This document shows, piece by piece, positions 8,612 to 16,684 of a stretch of 64,000 nucleotides of DNA. Source of the stretch: UBA1189 sp045660385 (GTDB taxonomy: Bacteria > Bacteroidota > Bacteroidia > Bacteroidales > Bacteroidaceae); NCBI GenBank assembly GCA_045660385.1, contig JAZRDT010000009.1, positions 1 to 64,000 of the forward strand. The letters are read 5' to 3'. Made by a program: the position numbers and the translations under genes. Every line of letters starts with the position of its first letter. Positions within the stretch are counted from its first letter, which is position 1. The notes under the pieces were generated by a model that worked only from the letters and a program-made list of their open reading frames with translations, made no database searches and was not told the DNA's origin.

Positions 8612-9160
8612 ATGAATGTACAGATTATCCGAAGTCTTTGTGTCTTGCTCATAGGCTTTTTGTTTTTAGCATTAGGAGATAGTGCCTTGAGTTTGTTAGT
8701 AGTGGCTGTGGGAGTCTTGTTGATGATTCCTGGAGTGTTTGCCTTGGTATCCTATCTGCGCCATTTAGAGCAGCGTCCTATGTTTCCGTTAGCGGCATTG
8801 GGAAGTTTTGTGTTGGGATTGTGGATGGTGATGTCGCCTGCTTTCTTCGTGAGTTTCTTTATGTATGTAGTGGGCGGTGTGCTGGTAGCCCTTGGAGTGT
8901 ATCAACTTGCTGGATTGTCTGTGACAAGTCGTGCCTTGTCGGTAGCATGGCCTCTATATATACTTCCTGTTATCGTTTTGTTGTTGGGACTGTTTGTGAT
9001 ATTTAATCCTTTTGAAGCAGCTGCGTTTCCCATTGTTCTGATAGGTATCGGTTGCATCTTCAGCTCGATTAATGACCTCATAGCGGCATTGCGTTCGGCA
9101 AAACTACAGAAGAAGAGCAAGCAGAGTAATGAATTTACGGAAGCAGAAATTATGGAATAA
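8612..9160 (+). CDS. DUF308 / HdeD-like membrane protein
   Basis: 182 residues, almost wholly hydrophobic with about six membrane helices in pairs, the DUF308 (HdeD-type) pattern. A short charged tail (KLQKKSKQSNEFTEAE) ends it in the cytoplasm. In enterobacteria HdeD is tied to acid resistance, but no function is established for the Bacteroidales members and none is claimed here. It stands alone between a divergent asparaginase and galE, the latter having its own promoter. Confidence 0.75.
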   Translation: MNVQIIRSLCVLLIGFLFLALGDSALSLLVVAVGVLLMIPGVFALVSYLRHLEQRPMFPLAALGSFVLGLWMVMSPAFFVSFFMYVVGGVLVALGVYQLAGLSVTSRALSVAWPLYILPVIVLLLGLFVIFNPFEAAAFPIVLIGIGCIFSSINDLIAALRSAKLQKKSKQSNEFTEAEIME

Positions 9161-9235
9161 CCATGTCATATATAAATGTGGACGCTTTGCATGCAATAAA
9201 GGAGTGAGATTCTTTGCAGAGTTAAAAAGAATATA

Positions 9236-9243
9236 TAACTTTG
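9236..9243 (+). promoter_or_regulatory. Promoter of galE
   Basis: TAACTTTG matches the Bacteroidetes -7 element exactly, and TTTG at 9213-9216 lies 19 nt upstream as the -33 element. Start codon at 9312, so the leader is about 65 nt. Confidence 0.75.
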
Positions 9244-9311
9244 CGGTGCAAGATTCTGAACTCTTTTATATTGAAGATTCTATTTTACGAATATAAACAG
9301 ATACGACAAAC

Positions 9312-10328
9312 ATGAAAATCTTACTTACTGGTGGTGCAGGCTTTATCGGAAGCCACACCTTGATTGAACTCACAGAAGCTGGCCATGAGGCTGTAGTAGT
9401 GGACAATCTTGACAACTCGTCTCCTATTTCACTGAAGCGTGTTGCTAAAATTATTGGCAAGGAGGTACCCTTCTATAAAGTTGATATTCGCGATCGTGAA
9501 GGCTTGCAGAAGGTGTTCGATGAGCATAAGTTTGATGCTTGTATCCACTTTGCAGGTTTGAAGGCTGTGGGTGAGAGTTGCGCCAAGCCTCTTGAGTACT
9601 ATGAGAATAATATGAACGGCACATTCGTACTCGTTGATGTGATGCGTAAGAATGGCTGCAAGAACATGATTTTCTCTTCAAGTGCTACAGTATATGGTGA
9701 TCCCGCTATTATTCCTATTACTGAGGAGTGTCCCAAGGGTCATTGTACCAATCCTTATGGACAAACCAAGTCTATGCTCGAGGAGGTGCTCATGGATGTA
9801 CAGAAAGCAGATAACGAGTGGAATGTAGTGTTGCTCCGTTACTTTAACCCCATCGGTGCACACAAGAGCGGTACCATCGGTGAGAACCCCAATGGTATTC
9901 CTAACAACTTGATGCCTTACATTACACAGACAGCAGTAGGTAAGCGTGCCGAACTCGGAGTGTTTGGTGACGACTATGATACACACGATGGTACTGGCGT
10001 ACGTGACTACATCCACGTGGTAGACCTCGCTCGTGCTCACGTAGCAGCATTGAAGGCTATCGTGGAGAACAAGGGTATCGCTATCTATAACATCGGAACA
10101 GGCCATGGCTATTCAGTACTCGATGTGGTTAAGGCTTTTGAGAAGGCTAACGGTGTTCCTGTGCCATATTCTATTAAGCCCCGTCGTCCGGGCGATATTG
10201 CTACTTGCTATTGTAATCCTGCTAAGGCTGAGGCTGAGTTGGGTTGGAAGGCTGAGTTCGGTATCGAGGAGATGTGCCGCGACAGTTGGAACTGGCAGAA
10301 GAACAATCCTAATGGTTTCGAAGAGTAA
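9312..10328 (+). CDS. galE: UDP-glucose 4-epimerase
   Basis: 338 residues, extended short-chain dehydrogenase family. Interconverts UDP-glucose and UDP-galactose with bound NAD, supplying galactose use and surface polysaccharide synthesis. NAD motif GGAGFIGSH at 7-15, catalytic Ser/Thr in SSSATVYG (122-129), Tyr and Lys in YGQTK (149-153). Length and motifs are those of true GalE. Monocistronic: own promoter and a strong terminator 27 nt after the stop. Confidence 0.95.
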   Translation: MKILLTGGAGFIGSHTLIELTEAGHEAVVVDNLDNSSPISLKRVAKIIGKEVPFYKVDIRDREGLQKVFDEHKFDACIHFAGLKAVGESCAKPLEYYENNMNGTFVLVDVMRKNGCKNMIFSSSATVYGDPAIIPITEECPKGHCTNPYGQTKSMLEEVLMDVQKADNEWNVVLLRYFNPIGAHKSGTIGENPNGIPNNLMPYITQTAVGKRAELGVFGDDYDTHDGTGVRDYIHVVDLARAHVAALKAIVENKGIAIYNIGTGHGYSVLDVVKAFEKANGVPVPYSIKPRRPGDIATCYCNPAKAEAELGWKAEFGIEEMCRDSWNWQKNNPNGFEE

Positions 10329-10355
10329 TATCTGTTGTATATAGGATATTGAAGA

Positions 10356-10385
10356 AGGGCGGCCAAATACATTTGGCCGCCCTTA
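10356..10385. terminator. Bidirectional terminator between galE and glyA
   Basis: Perfect 13-bp stem, AAGGGCGGCCAAA (10356-10368) with TTTGGCCGCCCTT (10373-10385), loop TACA. It sits between convergent genes and serves both. Confidence 0.85.
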
Positions 10386-10407
10386 CTATTATCTGTGTGC
10401 TTTGTTG

Positions 10408-11688
10408 TTAGTATGCAAACAGGGGATAGTTCTTCATGGTCTCGTTGACACGGGCACGAACGCTTGCGATTACCTCTTCGTTGTCGACGTTAGATAGTAC
10501 GGTCTCAATCATCTCGGCAATCTCGCTCATGAGTTCCTCCTTGGCACCACGTGTAGTGATGGCGGGAGTGCCGAGGCGGATACCTGAGGTTTGGAATGCT
10601 GAACGGCTATCGAATGGTACCATGTTCTTGTTTACGGTGATGTCTGCCGATACGAGTGCCTTCTCGGCTACTTTACCCGTGAGGTCGGGATATTTCTCGC
10701 GTAGGTCGACGAGCATGCTGTGGTTGTCGGTGCCACCGGATACGATGGTGAAGCCACGTGCGATGAGGGCTGCGGCCAATGCCTTGGCATTCTTCTGTAC
10801 CTGTGCTTGATACTCCTTGTATTCGGGCTGCAAAGCTTCACCGAAGGCTACGGCCTTGGCTGCAATGACATGCTCAAGCGGACCACCCTGAATGCCGGGG
10901 AATACGGCTGAGTCGAGTAGGGCTGACATCATTTTCACCTCGCCCTTCGGGGTGGTCTTGCCCCAAGGATTGGGGAAGTCCTTTCCCATCATGATGACAC
11001 CGCCACGCGGACCGCGTAGGGTCTTGTGGGTGGTAGAGGTTACGATGTGAGCATACTTCACGGGGTTGTCGAGCAGGCCTGCTGCGATGAGACCTGCAGG
11101 GTGAGCCATATCAATCATGAGGATGGCGCCTACCTTGTCGGCAATCTCGCGCATACGCTTGTAGTCCCACTCACGTGAGTATGCCGAACCACCACCGACG
11201 ATGAGTTTGGGTTGCTCGCGCAAGGCTACCTCTTCCATTTGGTCGTAGTCAACACGACCTGTCTCCTTATTGAGATTATACTCGCATGGAGTGTAGAGAA
11301 TACCTGATGTGTTGACAAGCGAACCATGTGAAAGGTGTCCGCCATGAGCAAGGTTGAGTCCCATGAACTTGTCTCCAGGGTTGAGGCATGCGAGGAATAC
11401 TGCAGCATTGGCCTGTGCGCCTGAGTGAGGCTGTACGTTGGCCCACTCAGCACCAAAGAGCTCCTTGAGGCGGTCAATAGCCAACTGCTCACTCTTGTCC
11501 ACCACTTCGCAACCACCATAATAGCGGCGTCCGGGATAGCCCTCGGCATATTTATTGGTCATGCACGAACCCATGGCTTGCATCACTTGGTCGCTGACAA
11601 AGTTTTCCGATGCAATGAGCTCGATCCCTTTGAGTTGTCTCTGATGTTCTTCTTCAATCAAGCTGAACACTAAATCGTCTCTTTTCAT
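10408..11688 (-). CDS. glyA: Serine hydroxymethyltransferase
   Basis: 426 residues, fold type I PLP enzyme. Transfers the serine hydroxymethyl group to tetrahydrofolate, giving glycine and 5,10-methylene-THF, the main one-carbon source. PLP Lys222 in STTHKTLRGPRGG; the glycine-rich YPGRRYYGG and the PHSGAQAN motif are intact. Single gene with its own promoter (11734-11741, minus). Folate links elsewhere in the window are folC and ftcD, but they are not in one operon with it. Confidence 0.97.
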   Translation of the reverse strand: MKRDDLVFSLIEEEHQRQLKGIELIASENFVSDQVMQAMGSCMTNKYAEGYPGRRYYGGCEVVDKSEQLAIDRLKELFGAEWANVQPHSGAQANAAVFLACLNPGDKFMGLNLAHGGHLSHGSLVNTSGILYTPCEYNLNKETGRVDYDQMEEVALREQPKLIVGGGSAYSREWDYKRMREIADKVGAILMIDMAHPAGLIAAGLLDNPVKYAHIVTSTTHKTLRGPRGGVIMMGKDFPNPWGKTTPKGEVKMMSALLDSAVFPGIQGGPLEHVIAAKAVAFGEALQPEYKEYQAQVQKNAKALAAALIARGFTIVSGGTDNHSMLVDLREKYPDLTGKVAEKALVSADITVNKNMVPFDSRSAFQTSGIRLGTPAITTRGAKEELMSEIAEMIETVLSNVDNEEVIASVRARVNETMKNYPLFAY

Positions 11689-11733
11689 TGTTTTTAATGC
11701 TTAAAATATCGTTGTTATCCTATAATGAGGTTG

Positions 11734-11741
11734 CAAATGTA
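11734..11741 (-). promoter_or_regulatory. Promoter (-7 box) of glyA
   Basis: TACATTTG on the minus strand, exact TAnnTTTG match, 45 nt before the glyA start. No clear -33 partner. Confidence 0.6.
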
Positions 11742-11905
11742 TATAAAAAAGACGGAATGACGAACATTTTGTAAAAATATTTTAATGGGTCTGTTGGACT
11801 TATCTTGCTTTTATCTGATATATGCAGTGACGTGTGATAATGCCGTTGAAAAATGTTATGATGAAAAAAATAGGGTTATGTCGTTCATTTCTCAAAATAA
11901 ATTTT

Positions 11906-11913
11906 TAACTTTG
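11906..11913 (+). promoter_or_regulatory. Promoter (-7 box) of the cobalamin-riboswitch transcript
   Basis: TAACTTTG, exact consensus, directly before the riboswitch; transcription should start about 11920. Confidence 0.65.
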
Positions 11914-11934
11914 CCTCAGTTTTGTTTCAGATGC

Positions 11935-12100
11935 TCCGTTTGCGAACTATGAATGAAAAGGGAATTAGGTGAGAATCCTAAACAGTCCCGCTGCTGTGTG
12001 CCTTTTTTATAGCACATCGAATCTGTTGCCACTGACTATTGTTGGGAAGGCCGATGTGTAGGGCGAGTCAGAAGACCTGCAAAACCAGTTAAACCACGTG
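11935..12100 (+). ncRNA. Cobalamin (B12) riboswitch
   Basis: The conserved core elements are readable in order: AGGGAATTAGGTGAGAATCC (11959-11978), then CAGTCCCGCTGCTGTG, GCCACTG, the GGGAAGGCC segment, and the B12 box GAGTCAGAAGACCTGC (12065-12080). Downstream, CCAGTT and a GC-containing segment can form the regulatory pairing before the ATG at 12160. This class binds adenosyl- or methylcobalamin and lowers expression when B12 is plentiful. It controls the BtuG-like lipoprotein gene that follows. Confidence 0.93.
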
Positions 12101-12159
12101 TGTTCGAGGAAAATATGCGTAGGGATTAGTTTGTTTTACTTTCTTGCTTTTTTAATCAG

Positions 12160-13248
12160 ATGAAGAAAGTGTCTCGTGGCGTAATGTGCGCTTGTTTTGT
12201 AGGCTTCGTGCTTGCAAGTTGTGAACCGATAAATCTCGGAGGCGGGGCATCTACCGAGATGAGTGGACCTGACGTGTTTATCCTTTGTGAAGGTACTTAT
12301 GGAGCAAACAATGCAGATATCTCAGTGTATAAATCGGATAGCTTGCTATGTCAGGGCGAATATTATATGTTGCAAAATGGACAGTATTTGGGTGATACGG
12401 GACAAGATATCTTATATCATAAGGATCATATATATGTTTCGGTTTATGGTTCGTCGTATGTTGCTAAACTTGACATGGAAGGAATGGAACTAGCGCGTTA
12501 TTCTTTCTCGCCCAACGAGGGACAGCCGCGCTATCTCACTGCTGATGGCGATTATATATATGTGACGCTTTATAGTGGTAAGGTGGCTAAGATGAGAACT
12601 ACGGACTTGAGCGTTGTTGATTATGCCCCTGTAGGAAAGAATCCAGAGGATATAGTTGTATATAAAGAGCAGTTGCTCGTGGCTAACTCGGGTTGGGGAT
12701 ACGATAACCGTGTGACAGTGATTGATCTGGTTTCATTTGATTCTATTTCCTCAATCACAGTGGAGTGGAATCCTCAACAGTTTATAATGTCGGATGATAG
12801 TGTGTATTTACTTGCCAATGGGCAGTATGATGAGAATTGGAATTGCGACTATCCGGTGCAACATGTTGATGTTGAAACTGGTGTGGCGCGTACCATCGCT
12901 CATGCAACTCAGGCGGTGGCTTATGATGGTACTCTCTATATGTGCTATTCTACTACTGATTGGGCAACGTATGCAACTGAAAATACCTTCTTTACTTACG
13001 ATGTCTCCAGTGCTGCAATAGATAGTGCGTCGTTCTTGTATGATGAAACCGAGGAATTGGCATCCAACAGCATCTATATGATGGAGGTGAATCCGAACAA
13101 TGGGGAACTCTATATCGGATTGGCAGGTACTAAGTTCGTTTCATCAGGCATGATACATCGTATTGGTCGTGATGGCCAACTGATTCATCGCTTTGATGTG
13201 CAGGGAGCTAATCCTAATCAAGCAGCTTTTATTGATTACAAGAGATAA
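12160..13248 (+). CDS. btuG: BtuG-like surface cobalamin-binding lipoprotein (beta-propeller, DUF5074 type)
   Basis: 362 residues. Lipobox LASC with Cys21 after a short signal, so it is membrane-anchored and, by family, surface-exposed. The body is made of repeated strands of the YncE/propeller type (for example DGDYIYVTLYSGKVAKM). The opening FILCEGTYGANNADISVY and the LGDTGQDI motif match what I recall of DUF5074/BtuG proteins. In Bacteroides thetaiotaomicron BtuG captures B12 with very high affinity and hands it to the TonB-dependent transporter BtuB. The riboswitch in front supports this role independently. Odd: no btuB, btuF or btuC lies next to it. The name is by fold, context and memory of motifs, not by alignment. 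Confidence 0.75.
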   Translation: MKKVSRGVMCACFVGFVLASCEPINLGGGASTEMSGPDVFILCEGTYGANNADISVYKSDSLLCQGEYYMLQNGQYLGDTGQDILYHKDHIYVSVYGSSYVAKLDMEGMELARYSFSPNEGQPRYLTADGDYIYVTLYSGKVAKMRTTDLSVVDYAPVGKNPEDIVVYKEQLLVANSGWGYDNRVTVIDLVSFDSISSITVEWNPQQFIMSDDSVYLLANGQYDENWNCDYPVQHVDVETGVARTIAHATQAVAYDGTLYMCYSTTDWATYATENTFFTYDVSSAAIDSASFLYDETEELASNSIYMMEVNPNNGELYIGLAGTKFVSSGMIHRIGRDGQLIHRFDVQGANPNQAAFIDYKR

Positions 13249-13512
13249 CAGTTAAATACTATTTGCCAAAACGTGAACGGTGGCTTCTTTCGCGAGAAAG
13301 GGGTCACTGTGTTTGTCATATTTGTATTCTTATGATGAAACATTGAGTAATTTTGCTTGTGGTAAGAAATATTTAAGCAAGCTTGACTCTTCGAGGGGAC
13401 TAAAGTTAATGGGGTTAAAGCACGTTCTTCGGAGAAACTAAAGTTCCTTTCATTGCAAGCAACGCTGTTATACCGCGTTGTCGTCACAATTGACGCTAAT
13501 GCTCCGCTTCGG

Positions 13513-13534
13513 CGCTCGTTTATTCGTATCTTTG
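13513..13534 (+). repeat. Direct repeat copy 1, ends in a -7 box
   Basis: 22 nt beginning CGCTCGTTTATTCG and ending TATCTTTG; identical to 13597-13618. The last eight bases fit TAnnTTTG. Confidence 0.7.
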
Positions 13535-13596
13535 AGCAGAAACCCGAAGATACTTTCACTCGTCGTGAAAAATATCCTTTCAAGCTTGATATTTCT

Positions 13597-13618
13597 CGCT
13601 CGTTTATTCGTATCTTTG
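13597..13618 (+). repeat. Direct repeat copy 2 = promoter next to the radical SAM start codon
   Basis: Exact copy of 13513-13534, 84 nt on. Its TATCTTTG (13611-13618) is only 5 nt before the ATG at 13624, so a start of transcription at the usual distance would give a leaderless or nearly leaderless mRNA. Confidence 0.65.
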
Positions 13619-13623
13619 CATCT

Positions 13624-14553
13624 ATGAATGTGATACATCGTCCATACTATGATTTTGCAACCTTCTTGGCTCGGTATTTTGAGTGCAAGGTGCAGAAGAT
13701 TTCTGTGCATGCCGGTTTTACTTGCCCTAATCGTGATGGTTCGAAAGGGGTAGGAGGATGTTCCTATTGCAATAACCAGACATTCAACCCCGACTATTGC
13801 CGCCCTGAATTAAGTGTTACGCGTCAGTTGGAGGATGGTATGCGATTCTTCTCGCACAAATATCCATCGATGCGCTATCTTGCATATTTTCAAGCGTATA
13901 CTAATACATATGGCGAATTGGAACACTTGAAAGCAATGTATGAGGAAGCGCTTGCGGTGGATGGTGTGGTGGGCCTTGTTATTGGCACTCGCCCCGATTG
14001 TATGCCAAATGCCTTACTCGACTATTTGGAGGAACTCTCTCATCGCACGTTTCTCATGGTAGAATATGGAATCGAGAGTGCCAATGACGAAACATTGCGT
14101 TGTATCAATCGGGGACATGATTTTGCCACTGCAGTTGATGCTATTCTTCGTACTCATGAACGCAAGATTCTTGTAGGTGGACACATTATTCTTGGTCTGC
14201 CGGGAGAAAACCGAGGGGAGTTGTTGCGTCAGGCTGCGCAACTCGCTTCTTTGCCGCTCGATATGTTAAAATTGCATCAACTGCAACTGATACGGGGCAC
14301 ACGCATGGCCCGTGAATATGAAGAACATCCAGAAAAGTTTCATCTTTACGACGTTGATGAATATATTGAATTGGCTATTGATTATATAGAACGTATTCCT
14401 CAGTCGGTAGTCATTGAACGATTTATCTCGCAATCGCCTCGCTCGTTGTTGATCGCTCCCGATTGGGGATTGAAGAATTACCAGTTTGTAGACCGATTGT
14501 GTCGGCGAATGGTTGAGCGTGATACATGGCAAGGAAGATTGTTAAGTGATTAG
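13624..14553 (+). CDS. Radical SAM protein, TIGR01212 / YhcC family
   Basis: 309 residues from the chosen ATG; the longer frame to 13453 reads through repeats and promoter boxes and is rejected. The three Fe-S cysteines are Cys34, Cys46 and Cys49 in CPNRDGSKGVGGCSYC, the widened CX11CX2C spacing typical of the YhcC/TIGR01212 group rather than CX3CX2C. SAM radical TIM-barrel motifs follow (GLVIGTRPDC, EYGIESANDETL). Reaction unknown; these proteins are widely conserved and are not specific to the B12 locus. 26 nt before the S37 peptidase gene. Confidence 0.87.
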   Translation: MNVIHRPYYDFATFLARYFECKVQKISVHAGFTCPNRDGSKGVGGCSYCNNQTFNPDYCRPELSVTRQLEDGMRFFSHKYPSMRYLAYFQAYTNTYGELEHLKAMYEEALAVDGVVGLVIGTRPDCMPNALLDYLEELSHRTFLMVEYGIESANDETLRCINRGHDFATAVDAILRTHERKILVGGHIILGLPGENRGELLRQAAQLASLPLDMLKLHQLQLIRGTRMAREYEEHPEKFHLYDVDEYIELAIDYIERIPQSVVIERFISQSPRSLLIAPDWGLKNYQFVDRLCRRMVERDTWQGRLLSD

Positions 14554-14579
14554 ATATTAAATTTATAGAATAAGCCAAT

Positions 14580-15866
14580 ATGAAAAGAATTTACATTCGT
14601 TGTATAGCTATGGTGGTAGCTATCTTGGTGACAGGTGTTGTAAATGCTACTGAACTGACAGACAAACTGGCTTTGCTCACAGCTGTGAGCAAAGTGAAAG
14701 AATTGCAATCGACCGATGGATTGGAAAAGTTGGTTTGCTTCGTTAATCAACAACTCGATTGGGATGATGCCTCGGAGGGTGCATTCGGTCAGCGTGTTAT
14801 CATCAAGCATCGTGGATTTGATCGCCCCACGGTGATGGTGACCGAGGGATATGGTGCGGCATATGCATTGAATCCCAACTATCAGGAGGAGCTGTCAACC
14901 TTGCTCGAAGCCAATCTCGTGTTTGTGGAACATCGCTATTTCTTGGAGTCTACGCCCCAACCATGTGATTGGAGCCACCTTACAGTGAAGAACTCGGCTG
15001 GCGACTATCATCACATACGCAATCTCTTGCGTGAGGTGTATCCGGGTAAGTGGTTTACCACAGGTATCAGTAAGGGCGGGCAGACTACTATGTTTTATCG
15101 TTCTTTCTACCCTAACGATGTGGATGGTTCGGTTTCGTATGTAGCTCCGCTCAATAAATCGCTTGAGGATGGTCGTCATGAGCCCTTTATCAATCAGGCT
15201 GGCACTTCCGAGGAACGTGCACGCATCCAGGCATTCCAATTGGAGGCTCTTAAACGTCGTGCTACAGTAGAGCCAATGTTTGCCGACTATTGTGTCCGTA
15301 AAGGATACTCCTTCCGTGTTCCTGTCAGTGAAATCTACGACCTTGCCGTGCTTGAATATTCTTTTGCCTTTTGGCAATGGGGTGACGATGTGGAACAGAT
15401 TCCAGCCGTAGATGCATCAGATAGCACTTACTACAAACACCTAATCGATAAGTGTGAACCCAGCTATTTTTCTCAGCAGACTCCCTACACCTCATTCAAT
15501 GTGCAAGCTATGCGCGAACTCGGCTACTATGGTTATGAGACAGAGCCTTTTGAGGAGTATCTTTCTGTAGACTATACTGAAGGTTATATGCGCCGTGTGA
15601 TGATACCTGAGGAACTCAGCTACATCGAATTTGATGCCAACCTTTATGAACATGTCAACCGGTTCCTTGAGGAAAACGATATCCCCATGATGTTTATCTA
15701 TGGTCAATATGATCCATGGACGGCAACTGGCGTAACATGGCTGAAAGGTAAAAAACGCATGCATGTATTTGTCGAGCCTCGTGGTTCTCATAAGGCACGT
15801 GTCGGCACGATGCCCGAAGCTACGCAGAAGGAAATCATGAAGATTTTACGCCGTTGGTCAAAGTAA
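14580..15866 (+). CDS. Secreted S37-family (PS-10) aminopeptidase-like serine peptidase
   Basis: 428 residues with a signal peptide (MKRIYIRCIAMVVAILVTGVVNA). Alpha/beta hydrolase of the S37 tripeptidyl aminopeptidase type: nucleophile Ser164 in TGISKGGQT, Asp378 in YGQYDPWT, His404 in GSHKAR. The early VTEGYG segment is the family's oxyanion region. Likely cuts short peptides from the N-terminus in the periplasm. It sits between the radical SAM gene (26 nt) and the ABC ATPase (22 nt), so these are probably co-transcribed, but no functional link is evident. Confidence 0.8.
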   Translation: MKRIYIRCIAMVVAILVTGVVNATELTDKLALLTAVSKVKELQSTDGLEKLVCFVNQQLDWDDASEGAFGQRVIIKHRGFDRPTVMVTEGYGAAYALNPNYQEELSTLLEANLVFVEHRYFLESTPQPCDWSHLTVKNSAGDYHHIRNLLREVYPGKWFTTGISKGGQTTMFYRSFYPNDVDGSVSYVAPLNKSLEDGRHEPFINQAGTSEERARIQAFQLEALKRRATVEPMFADYCVRKGYSFRVPVSEIYDLAVLEYSFAFWQWGDDVEQIPAVDASDSTYYKHLIDKCEPSYFSQQTPYTSFNVQAMRELGYYGYETEPFEEYLSVDYTEGYMRRVMIPEELSYIEFDANLYEHVNRFLEENDIPMMFIYGQYDPWTATGVTWLKGKKRMHVFVEPRGSHKARVGTMPEATQKEIMKILRRWSK

Positions 15867-15888
15867 TGTAATACATTATATATAGTTT

Positions 15889-16656
15889 ATGCTTTATTTG
15901 CGCGACCTCTATATAGGTTATAGCGATGATAAAGATCGCCATATCGTGGCCGAGACTCTCAATGCCTCGTTGCCCTGTGGTGTGCTCGCATGTCTCATCG
16001 GTGCAAATGGAGTGGGTAAGTCTACCTTGATGCGCACGATGGCTGGTTTTCAGCCTTCGTTGCGTGGAGAGGTGTGTATCGATGGACGTCCTATCGGGAA
16101 CTATACACCGAAAGAACTATCCGAACGTGTGGGAGTGGTGCTTACCGAAAAGAATATGCCAGCCGACCTTACCATTGAAGAGGTTGTGGGATTGGGACGT
16201 ATGCCTTATACTAATTTTTGGGGCACGCTCACTGCTTCGGACCGTAAGGTGGTGGATGAGGCTTTGTCGCTTGTAGGACTCGACGGCTTGCGTAATCGTA
16301 AGATACATCAGGTGAGTGATGGAGAACGGCAGAAGGCGATGATTGCTAAGGCATTGGCGCAACAGACTCCGGTAATCTTTCTCGATGAGCCCACGGCTTT
16401 TCTCGACTATCCGAGCAAGATTGCGATGATGCAACTCTTACGCCGACTGGCTCATGAGCAAAACAAACTCATTTTGCTCTCTACGCACGATTTGGAGATT
16501 GCTTTTCAAACGGCCGATCACCTTTGGCTGTTGCAACAGTCGGGGTTGCAAACGGGTACACTGTCTGAATTGTCGGAACGTGGTGTCATCTCGGGATTCC
16601 TTGATAGCGACGAACTTTACTATGATGTCAACACCCGGCGCATTATACTAAAATGA
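15889..16656 (+). CDS. ABC transporter ATPase of the FecE/FhuC/BtuD class, orphan
   Basis: 255 residues. Walker A GANGVGKST (38-46), signature VSDGERQKAMIAKAL (142-156, with Asp in place of the usual Gly of LSGGQ), Walker B VIFLDEP (162-168), and the D-loop FLDYPSK; the switch His is in STHDLEIAF. The VSDGERQK form is common in iron-siderophore and B12 importer ATPases. No FecCD-type permease or binding protein is in the window, so its partner is elsewhere. Being downstream of a B12 riboswitch hints at BtuD, but iron or haem uptake is equally possible. Confidence 0.82.
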   Translation: MLYLRDLYIGYSDDKDRHIVAETLNASLPCGVLACLIGANGVGKSTLMRTMAGFQPSLRGEVCIDGRPIGNYTPKELSERVGVVLTEKNMPADLTIEEVVGLGRMPYTNFWGTLTASDRKVVDEALSLVGLDGLRNRKIHQVSDGERQKAMIAKALAQQTPVIFLDEPTAFLDYPSKIAMMQLLRRLAHEQNKLILLSTHDLEIAFQTADHLWLLQQSGLQTGTLSELSERGVISGFLDSDELYYDVNTRRIILK

Positions 16657-16684
16657 ATCAATAATTTTAAGATTTTGACATACT

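Larger units (their letters stand above)
13249..13623. other. Non-coding gap with repeated promoter-like segments
   Basis: 375 nt between btuG and the radical SAM gene. The reading frame of the latter stays open back to 13453, but that stretch lacks homology look and contains an exact direct repeat (13513-13534 and 13597-13618) whose 3' ends are -7 boxes, so I read it as intergenic. Short related pieces GACTAAAGTT and AACTAAAGTT occur at about 13397 and 13436. No terminator for btuG is obvious. Confidence 0.55.

Noticed and set aside
13453..13623. 57-codon N-terminal extension of the radical SAM gene
   Set aside because: It reads through two copies of a promoter-bearing repeat and has no family likeness; the family start fits ATG 13624.
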